DNA of 35,812 bases from assembly GCA_013176395.1 (NCBI GenBank), contig JABMLP010000057.1, positions 1 to 35,812 on the forward strand, given 5' to 3'. The position numbers and the translations under genes were made by a program. Below the pieces are notes generated by a model. The model searched no databases. It was given only the letters and a program-made list of their open reading frames with translations, and was not told the origin of the DNA. The stretch is from Venturia oleaginea. Its lineage: Eukaryota; Ascomycota; Dothideomycetes; Venturiales; Venturiaceae. Below, one piece after another: positions 9,767 through 17,738 of the stretch (the first letter of the stretch is position 1; the number at the start of each line of letters is the position of its first letter).

Positions 9767-10789
9767 ATGGAAGGAGAAGATCAGGAACAAAGAGTTCCTC
9801 AAGAACCCCAAGCCCTACAAGAAGCTATGGCAGCATTACAACATCAACTAGCCATTCAGAACGATGCTATTACGCGTATTCTTACAATCTTGCCTAACAC
9901 TACTCGCTCTGAGAACGTAGTAGAAGGACAAGAGACTAAGAATTCACAAAAAGACAGAATACATAGGAAGAAAGCTGTACTTCCTAAGCTCCAAGAATTT
10001 GATGGCAAGCGTTCTGAATGGGCTCAGTGGTTTCAACAAGCAAGGATGAAGTTGGAGATAGACGCAGAATCTATAGGGGATAGTAGGAACCAATTTGCCT
10101 ACATCTTCTCCTCTCTACGAGGCTCCGCAGCTCAGGCTACTCTGGCCTACGTAAAGACAGCTCCAGAGGAAGATAAAACGGGACAGAAATTGTTACAGTA
10201 TATGGACAACTTCTATGGCGATCCAGTACAACAACAAAGAGCTACTGTAAGCCTGTCCACAATCAAACAAAAAGAGAAAGAACCCTTCTTCTCTTTTCTT
10301 CCCCGTTTTGAAACCACTCTTGCTAATGCTGGAGGAATGACTTGGCCTGACGCTGTTAAAATTGCATTTCTACACAAAGCAATAAATCAAGAGCTGCGAA
10401 ACCAGAGAATAGGCCAATCTCAGAGTACCTCCTACCAGCAGTTTGTGTCCGATCTTTTGAATACAAGTATGCAAATCACTACAGCAAAGATGCTCTCTCC
10501 CTCAGAAGATAAGTTACGATTCAGAGATAAAGAGAAGTCTTTTAAAGATCTGAACGCTATGGACTGGGAGCCTACACGCGTAAACAAGTTAAAAATTTCG
10601 TCTAAAGCCTATGAATATAGGAAGGCAAATAACCTCTGCTTACGCTGTGGGAAGGCCGGCCATAGAATGAAAGACTGCTGGTTGGATACAGAGGTAGAAA
10701 GAGTCACGCAACTTGGTTCAAAAAGGGCCAAAGGAACCACTGAGGAGAATGAAGAAGTTGAAGAAGAGGACTACTCGGAAAAAGAGTAG
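9767..10789 (+). CDS. gag: Gag protein of copy C, intact
   Basis: 340-aa Gag identical to that of copy B: Gln-rich N-terminus, capsid-like middle, CCHC zinc knuckle (C-x2-C-x4-H-x4-C) near residue 292, acidic tail. Its last 28 nt overlap the pol frame, which is open from 10762. GGAAAAAG at 10777-10784 lies in the overlap, 2 nt before the stop codon. This copy could supply Gag and, by frameshift, a Gag-protease product, but no polymerase. Confidence 0.9.
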   Translation: MEGEDQEQRVPQEPQALQEAMAALQHQLAIQNDAITRILTILPNTTRSENVVEGQETKNSQKDRIHRKKAVLPKLQEFDGKRSEWAQWFQQARMKLEIDAESIGDSRNQFAYIFSSLRGSAAQATLAYVKTAPEEDKTGQKLLQYMDNFYGDPVQQQRATVSLSTIKQKEKEPFFSFLPRFETTLANAGGMTWPDAVKIAFLHKAINQELRNQRIGQSQSTSYQQFVSDLLNTSMQITTAKMLSPSEDKLRFRDKEKSFKDLNAMDWEPTRVNKLKISSKAYEYRKANNLCLRCGKAGHRMKDCWLDTEVERVTQLGSKRAKGTTEENEEVEEEDYSEKE

Positions 10790-11469
10790 CCTCTATCCAA
10801 AGTCGTGGATGGAGGCGTAGAGTAGATAGAGCAAAATTGTCAAAGGAGTCAATTGAGAGAGTAAATAGTATTTTGAATTCGAACAAAGACACTGATTCAC
10901 ACCGTTCTCGGATAGAAAAAGAATGGGAGCAGTTCAGACCCAAGATGCTCTCCCGCCTTTTCTACACAAATACTATAGTGAACGATATATACTCTCTTAA
11001 AACTCTCCTTGATAATGGATCTAGCTGCTACGCATCAATAAACGAGGAGAAAGCTTCGCAGATGGACCTTGAAGTACTCCCTATTAGTCCGCGTACTATA
11101 GGTGGAGTTCTTAAGGAAGAAGGACAGACCCAAGTGACAAAAATTGCGAAGTTGAACCTAGATTTAGGGGGACTTATATGCAACGCTTTTGCTTATATAG
11201 TCCCGGGACAATTTGAGGATCTTCTACTAGGCAGGCCTTTTCTCAAGGACACCAAAGCCGTTATCAATGAATCTAAAGGTACTCTTACCTTTGCAAACGG
11301 GATTAGCATTCGCGATGCTAAATTTGAAGACAAACTTGATATACAACAAGTAGCGCCCGTAAGATTCCACCGCCTTGTCACTTCTACACTTGAGAAAATC
11401 AAAGACGCGTCTAGAGTATTTGCTGTTACTCTTCGAGATATTGATATTGCCTTGAAGCCGAAAGTGTAA
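10762..11469 (+). pseudogene. pol: Truncated pol (protease only) of copy C
   Basis: The frame is open from just after a TGA at 10759-10761. It contains the aspartic protease motif DNGSS near 11018 and ends at a TAA formed by the junction with the inverted D LTR (GTG TAA, 11464-11469). All domains after the protease are missing. There is no ATG near the start; expression would need a -1 shift from gag. Confidence 0.85.
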
Positions 11470-11795
11470 GAGTTCAACCCTCAAAGGTGTTTCGCAAGTG
11501 AGGGAAGACAGCTTATATTTCAAGTATCTAAGTACAGAGAGAAAGTGTAAGTACAGGAAGGATAGCTAGTATATATAATCCTCCTCTTACAATAGATCCT
11601 TCTAGAAAGTATCTTTAAATGGAAACGTGACAGCTTGCAAAATAGAACATGGCAGCTTGCGAAATAGAACATGACAGCTTGCAAAATAGAACATGACAGC
11701 TTGCAAAATAGAACATGACAGCTTGCAGAATAACAAGAGAACAATTGGAAATCCAGTCATGGATAAGCTAGAGAGAAGGATTCCATCCCTTAACA
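11465..11795 (-). repeat. 3' LTR of copy D
   Basis: 331 bp, five tandem 22-bp units. It starts (element sense) at 11795, directly after the pol stop codon. Its outer end touches the truncated pol of copy C at 11464. One base shorter than the 5' LTR near 11538. Confidence 0.92.
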
Positions 11796-11816
11796 TTATC
11801 CCCTCCCCCCCTCTCT
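11796..11816 (-). other. Polypurine tract of copy D
   Basis: In element sense, a run of A and G ending in GGGGATAA sits directly before the LTR start TGTTAAGG. It is the expected primer for plus-strand DNA synthesis. The pol stop codon TAA forms its last three bases, so coding sequence, tract and LTR have no gap between them. Confidence 0.7.
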
Positions 11817-14800
11817 TGTAGATCGATGTGAGCGTAGTCTCTGAGGGCGTAGTATAGGTCCGTCGTTTTCAAGAACGTTGCCGTAGGCACTTTCAAAAGC
11901 GTCCAGAGCTGTAGTTTGTTGGAGTTCGCTAAGGGGTTCCCACGTAGGATCAACGTAGCCTACCCACTTAACTAAGACTTCTCGCGTTTGTTGTCGACCT
12001 CGCCGGCGCCATCTTGCGGCTAGAATAGCCTCGATACCGTATTCCTCGTCTCCTTGTTCAGTTACTATAGGAGGCGGCTGTGTATTATCTTGTATTTGTG
12101 AAGGTAGGGGATCTGTGCCAGCTCTCCTAAGTAAAGACGTATGAAATCGGTTGTGGATTCCTCTGGGTGTATCAAGCTCGTAAGACATTGAGTTGATAAC
12201 TCGTGTAACTGTATACTTCCCATGAATCCAGTCTAGTTTCTTACAAGGACGTAGGGTTTTTACGTTCTTTAGGTTGAGCCAGACTTTGTCTCCCACTTTA
12301 AAAGAGTCAGCCGGAGCACGATCTCTATTAGAGTAGTATTCTTGCTGTTGCTGAGCTGATACCATTGACGTTTCTGCCCATTCTTGTGCGTCCTTCAATT
12401 TTGCTACAAGATCTTGTGCTTTTTCTTTTGGATTCTTAGGGGTTTCCTGGGGAGCTTCAACAGTTCCTATATGCTCAATGTTATAACCGTGGGTTAAGAA
12501 GAAAGGCGATAGGCCCGTAGCTTGGTTTGGTCTATTATCGAGGCATATTTGAGCAATAGGCAGGAGCTCGACCCAGTCGTTCTGACTAAATGTACAGAAC
12601 TTACGTAGATAGGCTTCAACTTCTTGATTTCTTCTTTCCGTAGATCCATCAGTCTCAGGGTGATACGCTGTAGAGAGTCTTCTCTCTATCTTAAGAAGGT
12701 GACAAACTTCTTTCCAGAAAGCATTAACAAATTGCGTGTCCCTATCTGAGACTAGAGATCTAGGAAGCCAGTGTAATCTTACGTAGTTCTGCATAAATAG
12801 TTTTGCAAATCCTTCAGCTCCAAACTGTTCTTTAGGCACTGGGAACAGGATAGTTCCTTTACCCAAGCGGTCAGTAATAACGCAGAGTCTTGTGCATCTT
12901 TGGCTCTCTGGTAATTCGACTATGAAGTCTACTGAAATATCTTGCCAGATACGGCTAGGGACAGGAAGAGGTTTAAGTAAACCTTTCTTTTTGTCTCGCC
13001 AGACTGAAGTTCTTCCGCAGACGTCACAATTGCGTATAAACTGACGTATATCTTGAGCAAATCCCGGCCAGTAGAACTGTCTGGAGAGAATAGCAATAGT
13101 AGCTTCTCGTCCAGGATGCCCTGATAGGACTGAATCGTGTATTTCTTGAATTACTCCTGTTAAGAGAGGCTCGTAGGAGGGCAACCAGATTCGGTCTCTA
13201 TAGTAGAGCTGGTTATTTTCGACTTTACAATCTCCTATAGAAGTAGGAACCTTTAGCTTAGATGGGAACTGCCTATCTTGCTTTAGAACGCTTTGGAAAA
13301 TACGTCTGTAGTCTAGATCTCCTTCGAGTGCAGTTTCCCATCTATCCCTTAGATCACCTGAGAGAAAGGGATTTTGTATAAAGGGGATAGGTTCTTTGTC
13401 TACTTCTTGAGCATTTTCTTGGGCAGCTTCTTCTCTTGCAGGAGTCTTATCCTCTAGAACGTTAATCCAAAGCTTTGGAGGTAATAACGTTCTAGTTCTT
13501 TCAACGATTCTTGGGTCTTGAATATCCTTTGGGAGATCTTGATCCCTTCGAGTTAAGGCGTCTGGAACTACAGATTCAGAGCCTGGGCGATAGCCTAGTT
13601 TGAAGTTAAACTTAGCTAGTATCTGCGCCCATCTCATTTGCCTTTCATTTAGTTCCCTTTTTACCATAAACTTCTCAAGGTTCTTGTGATCTGTGAGGAT
13701 AATGAATGGCTTACTTAGGCTTAGTAGCTCGCTAGTCCAATGGACTAGAGCTTTGACTATAGCCATAAGTTCTTTGTCGTGGATATCATAATTGCATTCG
13801 GCTGGCAAGTGCTTAGTAGAGAAGAAAGCACATGGTTTCCAGTTACCTAGCTCATCTTTTTGACTAAGTACTGCTCCGGAAGCCCAGCCTGAAGCATCAG
13901 GTTCTACTCGCGTAGGCTTATCTTCATCAAGTGCAGACAGGACAGGTTCTTTGCAAAACTCTGCCTTAAGTTTTTGAAAAGATTCTTCTTGCTCCTTTCC
14001 CCATAAAAATGGAGTATTCTTCTTTGTAAGGCGAACCAGAGGCTCCCTTATTGTTGAGTTATCTTTTACAAAGTCACGGTAGAAGTTTGTAAAGCCTAGG
14101 AAGCCACGTACTCCTCGTAGAGTAGTAGGACGTTCCCATTCTTTAATTGCTTTGATCTTCTCCGGATCCATGTGTAGGCCCGTTTCAGTATCTATAACGA
14201 AGCCTAGATACTTGACTCGTTTGGTATTAAACTCGCACTTCCGAATATCAAGGTATAACCCAGCGTTAAGGCAGCTTTGAAGTATCTTTTCAGTCTTTTC
14301 TTCATGGTCTTTAAGGTTCTTTGAAGAGTATATTACTATATCGTCTAGATAAGCTGAGCAGAACTCGTCTAGGTATCGTCGAAGGATATAGTTTATATAC
14401 CGTTGAAAAGACGCAGGTGCACCGGTTAAGCCAAAGGGAGTAACTAGCCATTCAAATAGACCATATCTAGTTCGAAAGGCAGTTTTGAACTCATCTCCCG
14501 TTGCGATTCGAATCTTGTGGAAGGCAGCATTTACATCAAGCTTACTAAGATACTTAGCACGAGCTAAGGTTAGTAAAGTCTCTTTTACTAACGGTAGCGG
14601 GTACCTATCCTTTCGAGTAATTGCGTTTAAGGCTCGGTAGTCTACGCAAAAGCGTAAGCCCCCTCCTGGTTTCTTCACAAAGAGAACTGGAGACGCAGCA
14701 ACTGATTTACTCTCTCGGATAAAGCCTTTATCTAGTAGCTCTGTAAGAGTCCTTCGCAAAACAAGGAGTTGTTCTCGACCCATACCATATAGAGGTCCCC

Positions 14801-15656
14801 AAGGAAGTGGTTTTCCTTCTTCTATAGGTATTTCGTGATCAATCCCAGGGCGATGCGGTGGTAGTCTCTCGGCCCTTTTAGGATCAAAGACAGCAGCGTA
14901 CTTATGAAACCTCTTAGGTAGCAATTCCAGTATTTGCTCTGTTGTCAAAGGGACTTTCGGCTTCAAGGCAATATCAATATCTCGAAGAGTAACAGCAAAT
15001 ACTCTAGACGCGTCTTTGATTTTCTCAAGTGTAGAAGTGACAAGGCGGTGGAATCTTACGGGCGCTACTTGTTGTATATCAAGTTTGTCTTCAAATTTAG
15101 CATCGCGAATGCTAATCCCGTTTGCAAAGGTAAGAGTACCTTTAGATTCATTGATAACGGCTTTGGTGTCCTTGAGAAAAGGCCTGCCTAGTAGAAGATC
15201 CTCAAATTGTCCCGGGACTATATAAGCAAAAGCGTTGCATATAAGTCCCCCTAAATCTAGGTTCAACTTCGCAATTTTTGTCACTTGGGTCTGTCCTTCT
15301 TCCTTAAGAACTCCACCTATAGTACGCGGACTAATAGGGAGTACTTCAAGGTCCATCTGCGAAGCTTTCTCCTCGTTTATTGATGCGTAGCAGCTAGATC
15401 CATTATCAAGGAGAGTTTTAAGAGAGTATATATCGTTCACTATAGTATTTGTGTAGAAAAGGCGGGAGAGCATCTTGGGTCTGAACTGCTCCCATTCTTT
15501 TTCTATCCGAGAACGGTGTGAATCAGTGTCTTTGTTCGAATTCAAAATACTATTTACTCTCTCAATTGACTCCTTTGACAATTTTGCTCTATCTACTCTA
15601 CGCCTCCATCCACGACTTTGGATAGAGGCTACTCTTTTTCCGAGTAGTCCTCTTCT
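11796..15656 (-). CDS. pol: Pol polyprotein: protease, RT, RNase H, integrase, chromodomain
   Basis: Replicates and integrates the element. Numbering from the TTG at 15581 (1,261 aa), the domains in order are: aspartic protease with DNGSS at 59-63; reverse transcriptase, about 250-480, with YLDD at 411-414; RNase H, about 555-670 (DASGWASGAVLSQ, then TDHKN); integrase zinc finger (H-H, then CDVC) followed by the DDE core (DFIVELP, VSDRDTQF, and E in STERRNQE); a GPY/F-like segment; and a chromodomain near 1180-1236 (VLVKWVGYVDPTWEP), which marks it as a chromovirus. No ATG suits the start. The frame opens at 15656 inside gag, so a -1 frameshift is the likely route. The stop TAA lies in the purine tract and touches the LTR. 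Confidence 0.93.
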   Translation of the reverse strand, partial: RRGLLGKRVASIQSRGWRRRVDRAKLSKESIERVNSILNSNKDTDSHRSRIEKEWEQFRPKMLSRLFYTNTIVNDIYSLKTLLDNGSSCYASINEEKASQMDLEVLPISPRTIGGVLKEEGQTQVTKIAKLNLDLGGLICNAFAYIVPGQFEDLLLGRPFLKDTKAVINESKGTLTFANGISIRDAKFEDKLDIQQVAPVRFHRLVTSTLEKIKDASRVFAVTLRDIDIALKPKVPLTTEQILELLPKRFHKYAAVFDPKRAERLPPHRPGIDHEIPIEEGKPLPWGPLYGMGREQLLVLRRTLTELLDKGFIRESKSVAASPVLFVKKPGGGLRFCVDYRALNAITRKDRYPLPLVKETLLTLARAKYLSKLDVNAAFHKIRIATGDEFKTAFRTRYGLFEWLVTPFGLTGAPASFQRYINYILRRYLDEFCSAYLDDIVIYSSKNLKDHEEKTEKILQSCLNAGLYLDIRKCEFNTKRVKYLGFVIDTETGLHMDPEKIKAIKEWERPTTLRGVRGFLGFTNFYRDFVKDNSTIREPLVRLTKKNTPFLWGKEQEESFQKLKAEFCKEPVLSALDEDKPTRVEPDASGWASGAVLSQKDELGNWKPCAFFSTKHLPAECNYDIHDKELMAIVKALVHWTSELLSLSKPFIILTDHKNLEKFMVKRELNERQMRWAQILAKFNFKLGYRPGSESVVPDALTRRDQDLPKDIQDPRIVERTRTLLPPKLWINVLEDKTPAREEAAQENAQEVDKEPIPFIQNPFLSGDLRDRWETALEGDLDYRRIFQSVLKQDRQFPSKLKVPTSIGDCKVENNQLYYRDRIWLPSYEPLLTGVIQEIHDSVLSGHPGREATIAILSRQFYWPGFAQDIRQFIRNCDVCGRTSVWRDKKKGLLKPLPVPSRIWQDISVDFIVELPESQRCTRLCVITDRLGKGTILFPVPKEQFGAEGFAKLFMQNYVRLHWLPRSLVSDRDTQFVNAFWKEVCHLLKIERRLSTAYHPETDGSTERRNQEVEAYLRKFCTFSQNDWVELLPIAQICLDNRPNQATGLSPFFLTHGYNIEHIGTVEAPQETPKNPKEKAQDLVAKLKDAQEWAETSMVSAQQQQEYYSNRDRAPADSFKVGDKVWLNLKNVKTLRPCKKLDWIHGKYTVTRVINSMSYELDTPRGIHNRFHTSLLRRAGTDPLPSQIQDNTQPPPIVTEQGDEEYGIEAILAARWRRRGRQQTREVLVKWVGYVDPTWEPLSELQQTTALDAFESAYGNVLENDGPILRPQRLRSHRSTREGGRG
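15629..15656 (-). promoter_or_regulatory. gag/pol overlap with candidate -1 frameshift site
   Basis: The pol frame is bounded upstream by TGA at 15657-15659 and the gag frame ends with TAG at 15629-15631, leaving 28 nt in which ribosomes could change frame. GGAAAAAG in the overlap lets an AAA codon re-pair after a -1 slip, although the preceding codon pairs imperfectly (GAA to GGA). The arrangement is the same in all four copies. No obvious strong pseudoknot was found by eye downstream. Confidence 0.55.
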
Positions 15657-16651
15657 TCAACTTCTTCATTCTCCTCAGTGGTTCCTTTGGCCCTTTTTGA
15701 ACCAAGTTGCGTGACTCTTTCTACCTCTGTATCCAACCAGCAGTCTTTCATTCTATGGCCGGCCTTCCCACAGCGTAAGCAGAGGTTATTTGCCTTCCTA
15801 TATTCATAGGCTTTAGACGAAATTTTTAACTTGTTTACGCGTGTAGGCTCCCAGTCCATAGCGTTCAGATCTTTAAAAGACTTCTCTTTATCTCTGAATC
15901 GTAACTTATCTTCTGAGGAAGAGAGCATCTTTGCTGTAGTGATTTGCATACTTGTATTCAAAAGATCGGACACAAACTGCTGGTAGGAGGTACTCTGAGA
16001 TTGGCCTATTCTCTGGTTTCGCAGCTCTTGATTTATTGCTTTGTGTAGAAATGCAATTTTAACAGCGTCAGGCCAAGTCATTCCTCCAGCATTAGCAAGA
16101 GTGGTTTCAAAACGGGGAAGAAAAGAGAAGAAGGGTTCTTTCTCTTTTTGTTTGATTGTGGACAGGCTTACAGTAGCTCTTTGTTGTTGTACTGGATCGC
16201 CATAGAAGTTGTCCATATACTGTAACAATTTCTGTCCCGTTTTATCTTCCTCTGGAGCTGTCTTTACGTAGGCCAGAGTAGCCTGAGCTGCGGAGCCTCG
16301 TAGAGAGGAGAAGATGTAGGCAAATTGGTTCCTACTATCCCCTATAGATTCTGCGTCTATCTCCAACTTCATCCTTGCTTGTTGAAACCACTGAGCCCAT
16401 TCAGAACGCTTGCCATCAAATTCTTGGAGCTTAGGAAGTACAGCTTTCTTCCTATGTATTCTGTCTTTTTGTGAATTCTTAGTCTCTTGTCCTTCTACTA
16501 CGTTCTCAGAGCGAGTAGTGTTAGGCAAGATTGTAAGAATACGCGTAATAGCATCGTTCTGAATGGCTAGTTGATGTTGTAATGCTGCCATAGCTTCTTG
16601 TAGGGCTTGGGGTTCTTGAGGAACTCTTTGTTCCTGATCTTCTCCTTCCAT
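15629..16651 (-). CDS. gag: Gag protein of copy D, intact
   Basis: 340-aa Gag with the CCHC zinc knuckle near residue 292 and an acidic tail. It differs from the B and C Gag only at MLSSSEDK (Ser where they have Pro), a change shared with copy A. It overlaps the pol frame by 28 nt (15629-15656). The slip-site complement CTTTTTCC lies at 15634-15641, just before the stop. The N-terminal Gln-rich segment may form a coiled coil; this is inferred from composition. Confidence 0.93.
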   Translation of the reverse strand: MEGEDQEQRVPQEPQALQEAMAALQHQLAIQNDAITRILTILPNTTRSENVVEGQETKNSQKDRIHRKKAVLPKLQEFDGKRSEWAQWFQQARMKLEIDAESIGDSRNQFAYIFSSLRGSAAQATLAYVKTAPEEDKTGQKLLQYMDNFYGDPVQQQRATVSLSTIKQKEKEPFFSFLPRFETTLANAGGMTWPDAVKIAFLHKAINQELRNQRIGQSQSTSYQQFVSDLLNTSMQITTAKMLSSSEDKLRFRDKEKSFKDLNAMDWEPTRVNKLKISSKAYEYRKANNLCLRCGKAGHRMKDCWLDTEVERVTQLGSKRAKGTTEENEEVEEEDYSEKE

Positions 16652-17220
16652 ATTTTCACCTATGAGAGATAATAGAGAGCACTACTATACACACTCCTAG
16701 GCTCTACTCTAGAGATTTGCTAGGCAGTATAGAGTCAATGCCTATTAGTATAGGAAGGTGACTATAGAATCCCAGAAGGATTTTTTACACTATAGTCCGC
16801 TCTGCAATCCTTATTACTAAGGACAGAGCTCCCAGGGACTGTGAAGGCCAAGTGTATTAAATCTCTCTCCCTAGCTCTTTCTTTCCTCAGCTTATTACAG
16901 CTTCAACTCCTAAGACTACGCTGTCTTAGGATGACCTGCCCTTGCTTCTTGGAGATTCTAGCACGTTCTAGAAAATCTCAGTTTGAATTCTCTTGAATTC
17001 CCTTTTTGGATTGGCCCTTTCGGTTGGCCCTTGCTTCTTGGAGATTCTAGCACCTTCTAGAAAATCTCAGCTTGAATTCTCTTGAATTCCCTTTTTGTTT
17101 GGCCCTTGAGGTTGGCCCTCGCTTCTTGGATTAGGACAAGTGTCCTCTTCTTGAAATTCCTTTTTGGAGCTTGCTCTCTGTGAGCCTTTCTTCCTTTGTA
17201 AGACTGAGGTACTTAGATAA
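16652..17220 (-). repeat. Leader of copy D, shortened by 95 bp
   Basis: Same leader as the other copies, but one GAATTTCAAGAAGAGGACAC repeat block is missing. The loss is exactly the 95 bp between two copies of CCAACCTCAAGGGCCAAACA (101 and 196 in copy A), as expected for slippage or recombination between direct repeats. The 9-bp hairpin and the self-primer site (17209-17219) are kept. Confidence 0.85.
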
Positions 17221-17552
17221 TGTAAGAGTTCAACCCTCAAAGGTGTTTCGCAAGTGAGGGAAGACAGCTTATATTTCAAGTATCTAAGTACAGAGAAGAA
17301 AGTGTAAGTACAGGAAGGATAGCTAGTATATATAATCCTCCTCTTACAATAGATCCTTCTAGAAAGTATCTTTAAATGGAAACGTGACAGCTTGCAAAAT
17401 AGAACATGGCAGCTTGCGAAATAGAACATGACAGCTTGCAAAATAGAACATGACAGCTTGCAAAATAGAACATGACAGCTTGCAGAATAACAAGAGAACA
17501 ATTGGAAATCCAGTCATGGATAAGCTAGAGAGAAGGATTCCATCCCTTAACA
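17221..17552 (-). repeat. 5' LTR of copy D
   Basis: 332 bp, five tandem units. The proposed RNA 5' end complement TATCTAAGTAC is at 17281-17291 and pairs with 17209-17219. The outer end lies 186 bp beyond the amylase stop codon, in the same orientation as that gene. Confidence 0.92.
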
Positions 17553-17738
17553 GGTATCCTGTAGATAATCGTGGGCTGGGCAACGTCCCGAATTTCGAAG
17601 GCATGCCGATTTGTATGCACGCTACAGATAGTAAACGCGTTGCCGAATTAGCCACAGGATCGCAGCAATTTTGGGACCAGGCTATTGGATAGGAAGGCTC
17701 AACGAATAGAAACCACCAGGCTAAACGCCACGAGTCTC
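17553..17738 (-). other. Amylase 3' flank between the stop codon and the copy D LTR
   Basis: 186 bp of unique sequence. The amylase 3' UTR and poly(A) site should lie here. The LTR begins immediately after, so amylase transcripts could run into copy D. No target duplication is visible at 17553 (GGTAT). Confidence 0.5.

Larger units (their letters stand above)
8771..11464 (+). mobile_element. Truncated chromovirus copy C (LTR, leader, gag, protease)
   Basis: 5' LTR 8771-9102, leader 9103-9766, gag and the protease part of pol, ending at GAAAG exactly where copy B ends. The next base begins the inverted 3' LTR of copy D. There is no second LTR and no RT or integrase. The left flank GAAAT is not repeated at any expected partner end. 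Confidence 0.9.
1..17215. repeat. Giant inverted repeat made of retrotransposon copies
   Basis: Bases 1-8463 (copy A plus truncated copy B) are the reverse complement of 8771-17215 (truncated copy C plus most of copy D), around a 307-bp spacer at 8464-8770. Base 1 pairs with base 17215. Each arm is about 8.4 kb and nearly identical. The visible differences are a 66-bp loss in the B LTR (2 instead of 5 tandem units), a 95-bp loss in the D leader, and one-base indels concentrated in the left arm. One base in gag sorts A with D (T at 1387 and the matching base at 15919) and B with C (C at 6801 and 10499), as an inverted duplication predicts. The left arm may extend beyond the window. A foldback read or assembly artefact is a real alternative. 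Confidence 0.85.
11465..17552 (-). mobile_element. Complete, intact chromovirus copy D (6,088 bp)
   Basis: Reading leftward: 5' LTR 17221-17552, self-primer site, leader, gag, pol, purine tract, 3' LTR 11465-11795. Both coding frames are open throughout. The two LTRs differ by one base (an A or AG step in AGAGAAGAAAG), so insertion was recent. No C-to-T transition load is visible between copies. The flanks do not form a target duplication: GAAAG on the left (inside copy C) and GGTAT on the right. The copy is therefore not simply inserted into C; a rearrangement joined them. It looks capable of movement if transcribed. Confidence 0.93.

Noticed and set aside
11465..17552. Copy D as a simple insertion into copy C
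   Set aside because: The flanks (GAAAG and GGTAT) do not match and the rest of C pol is absent on the far side.
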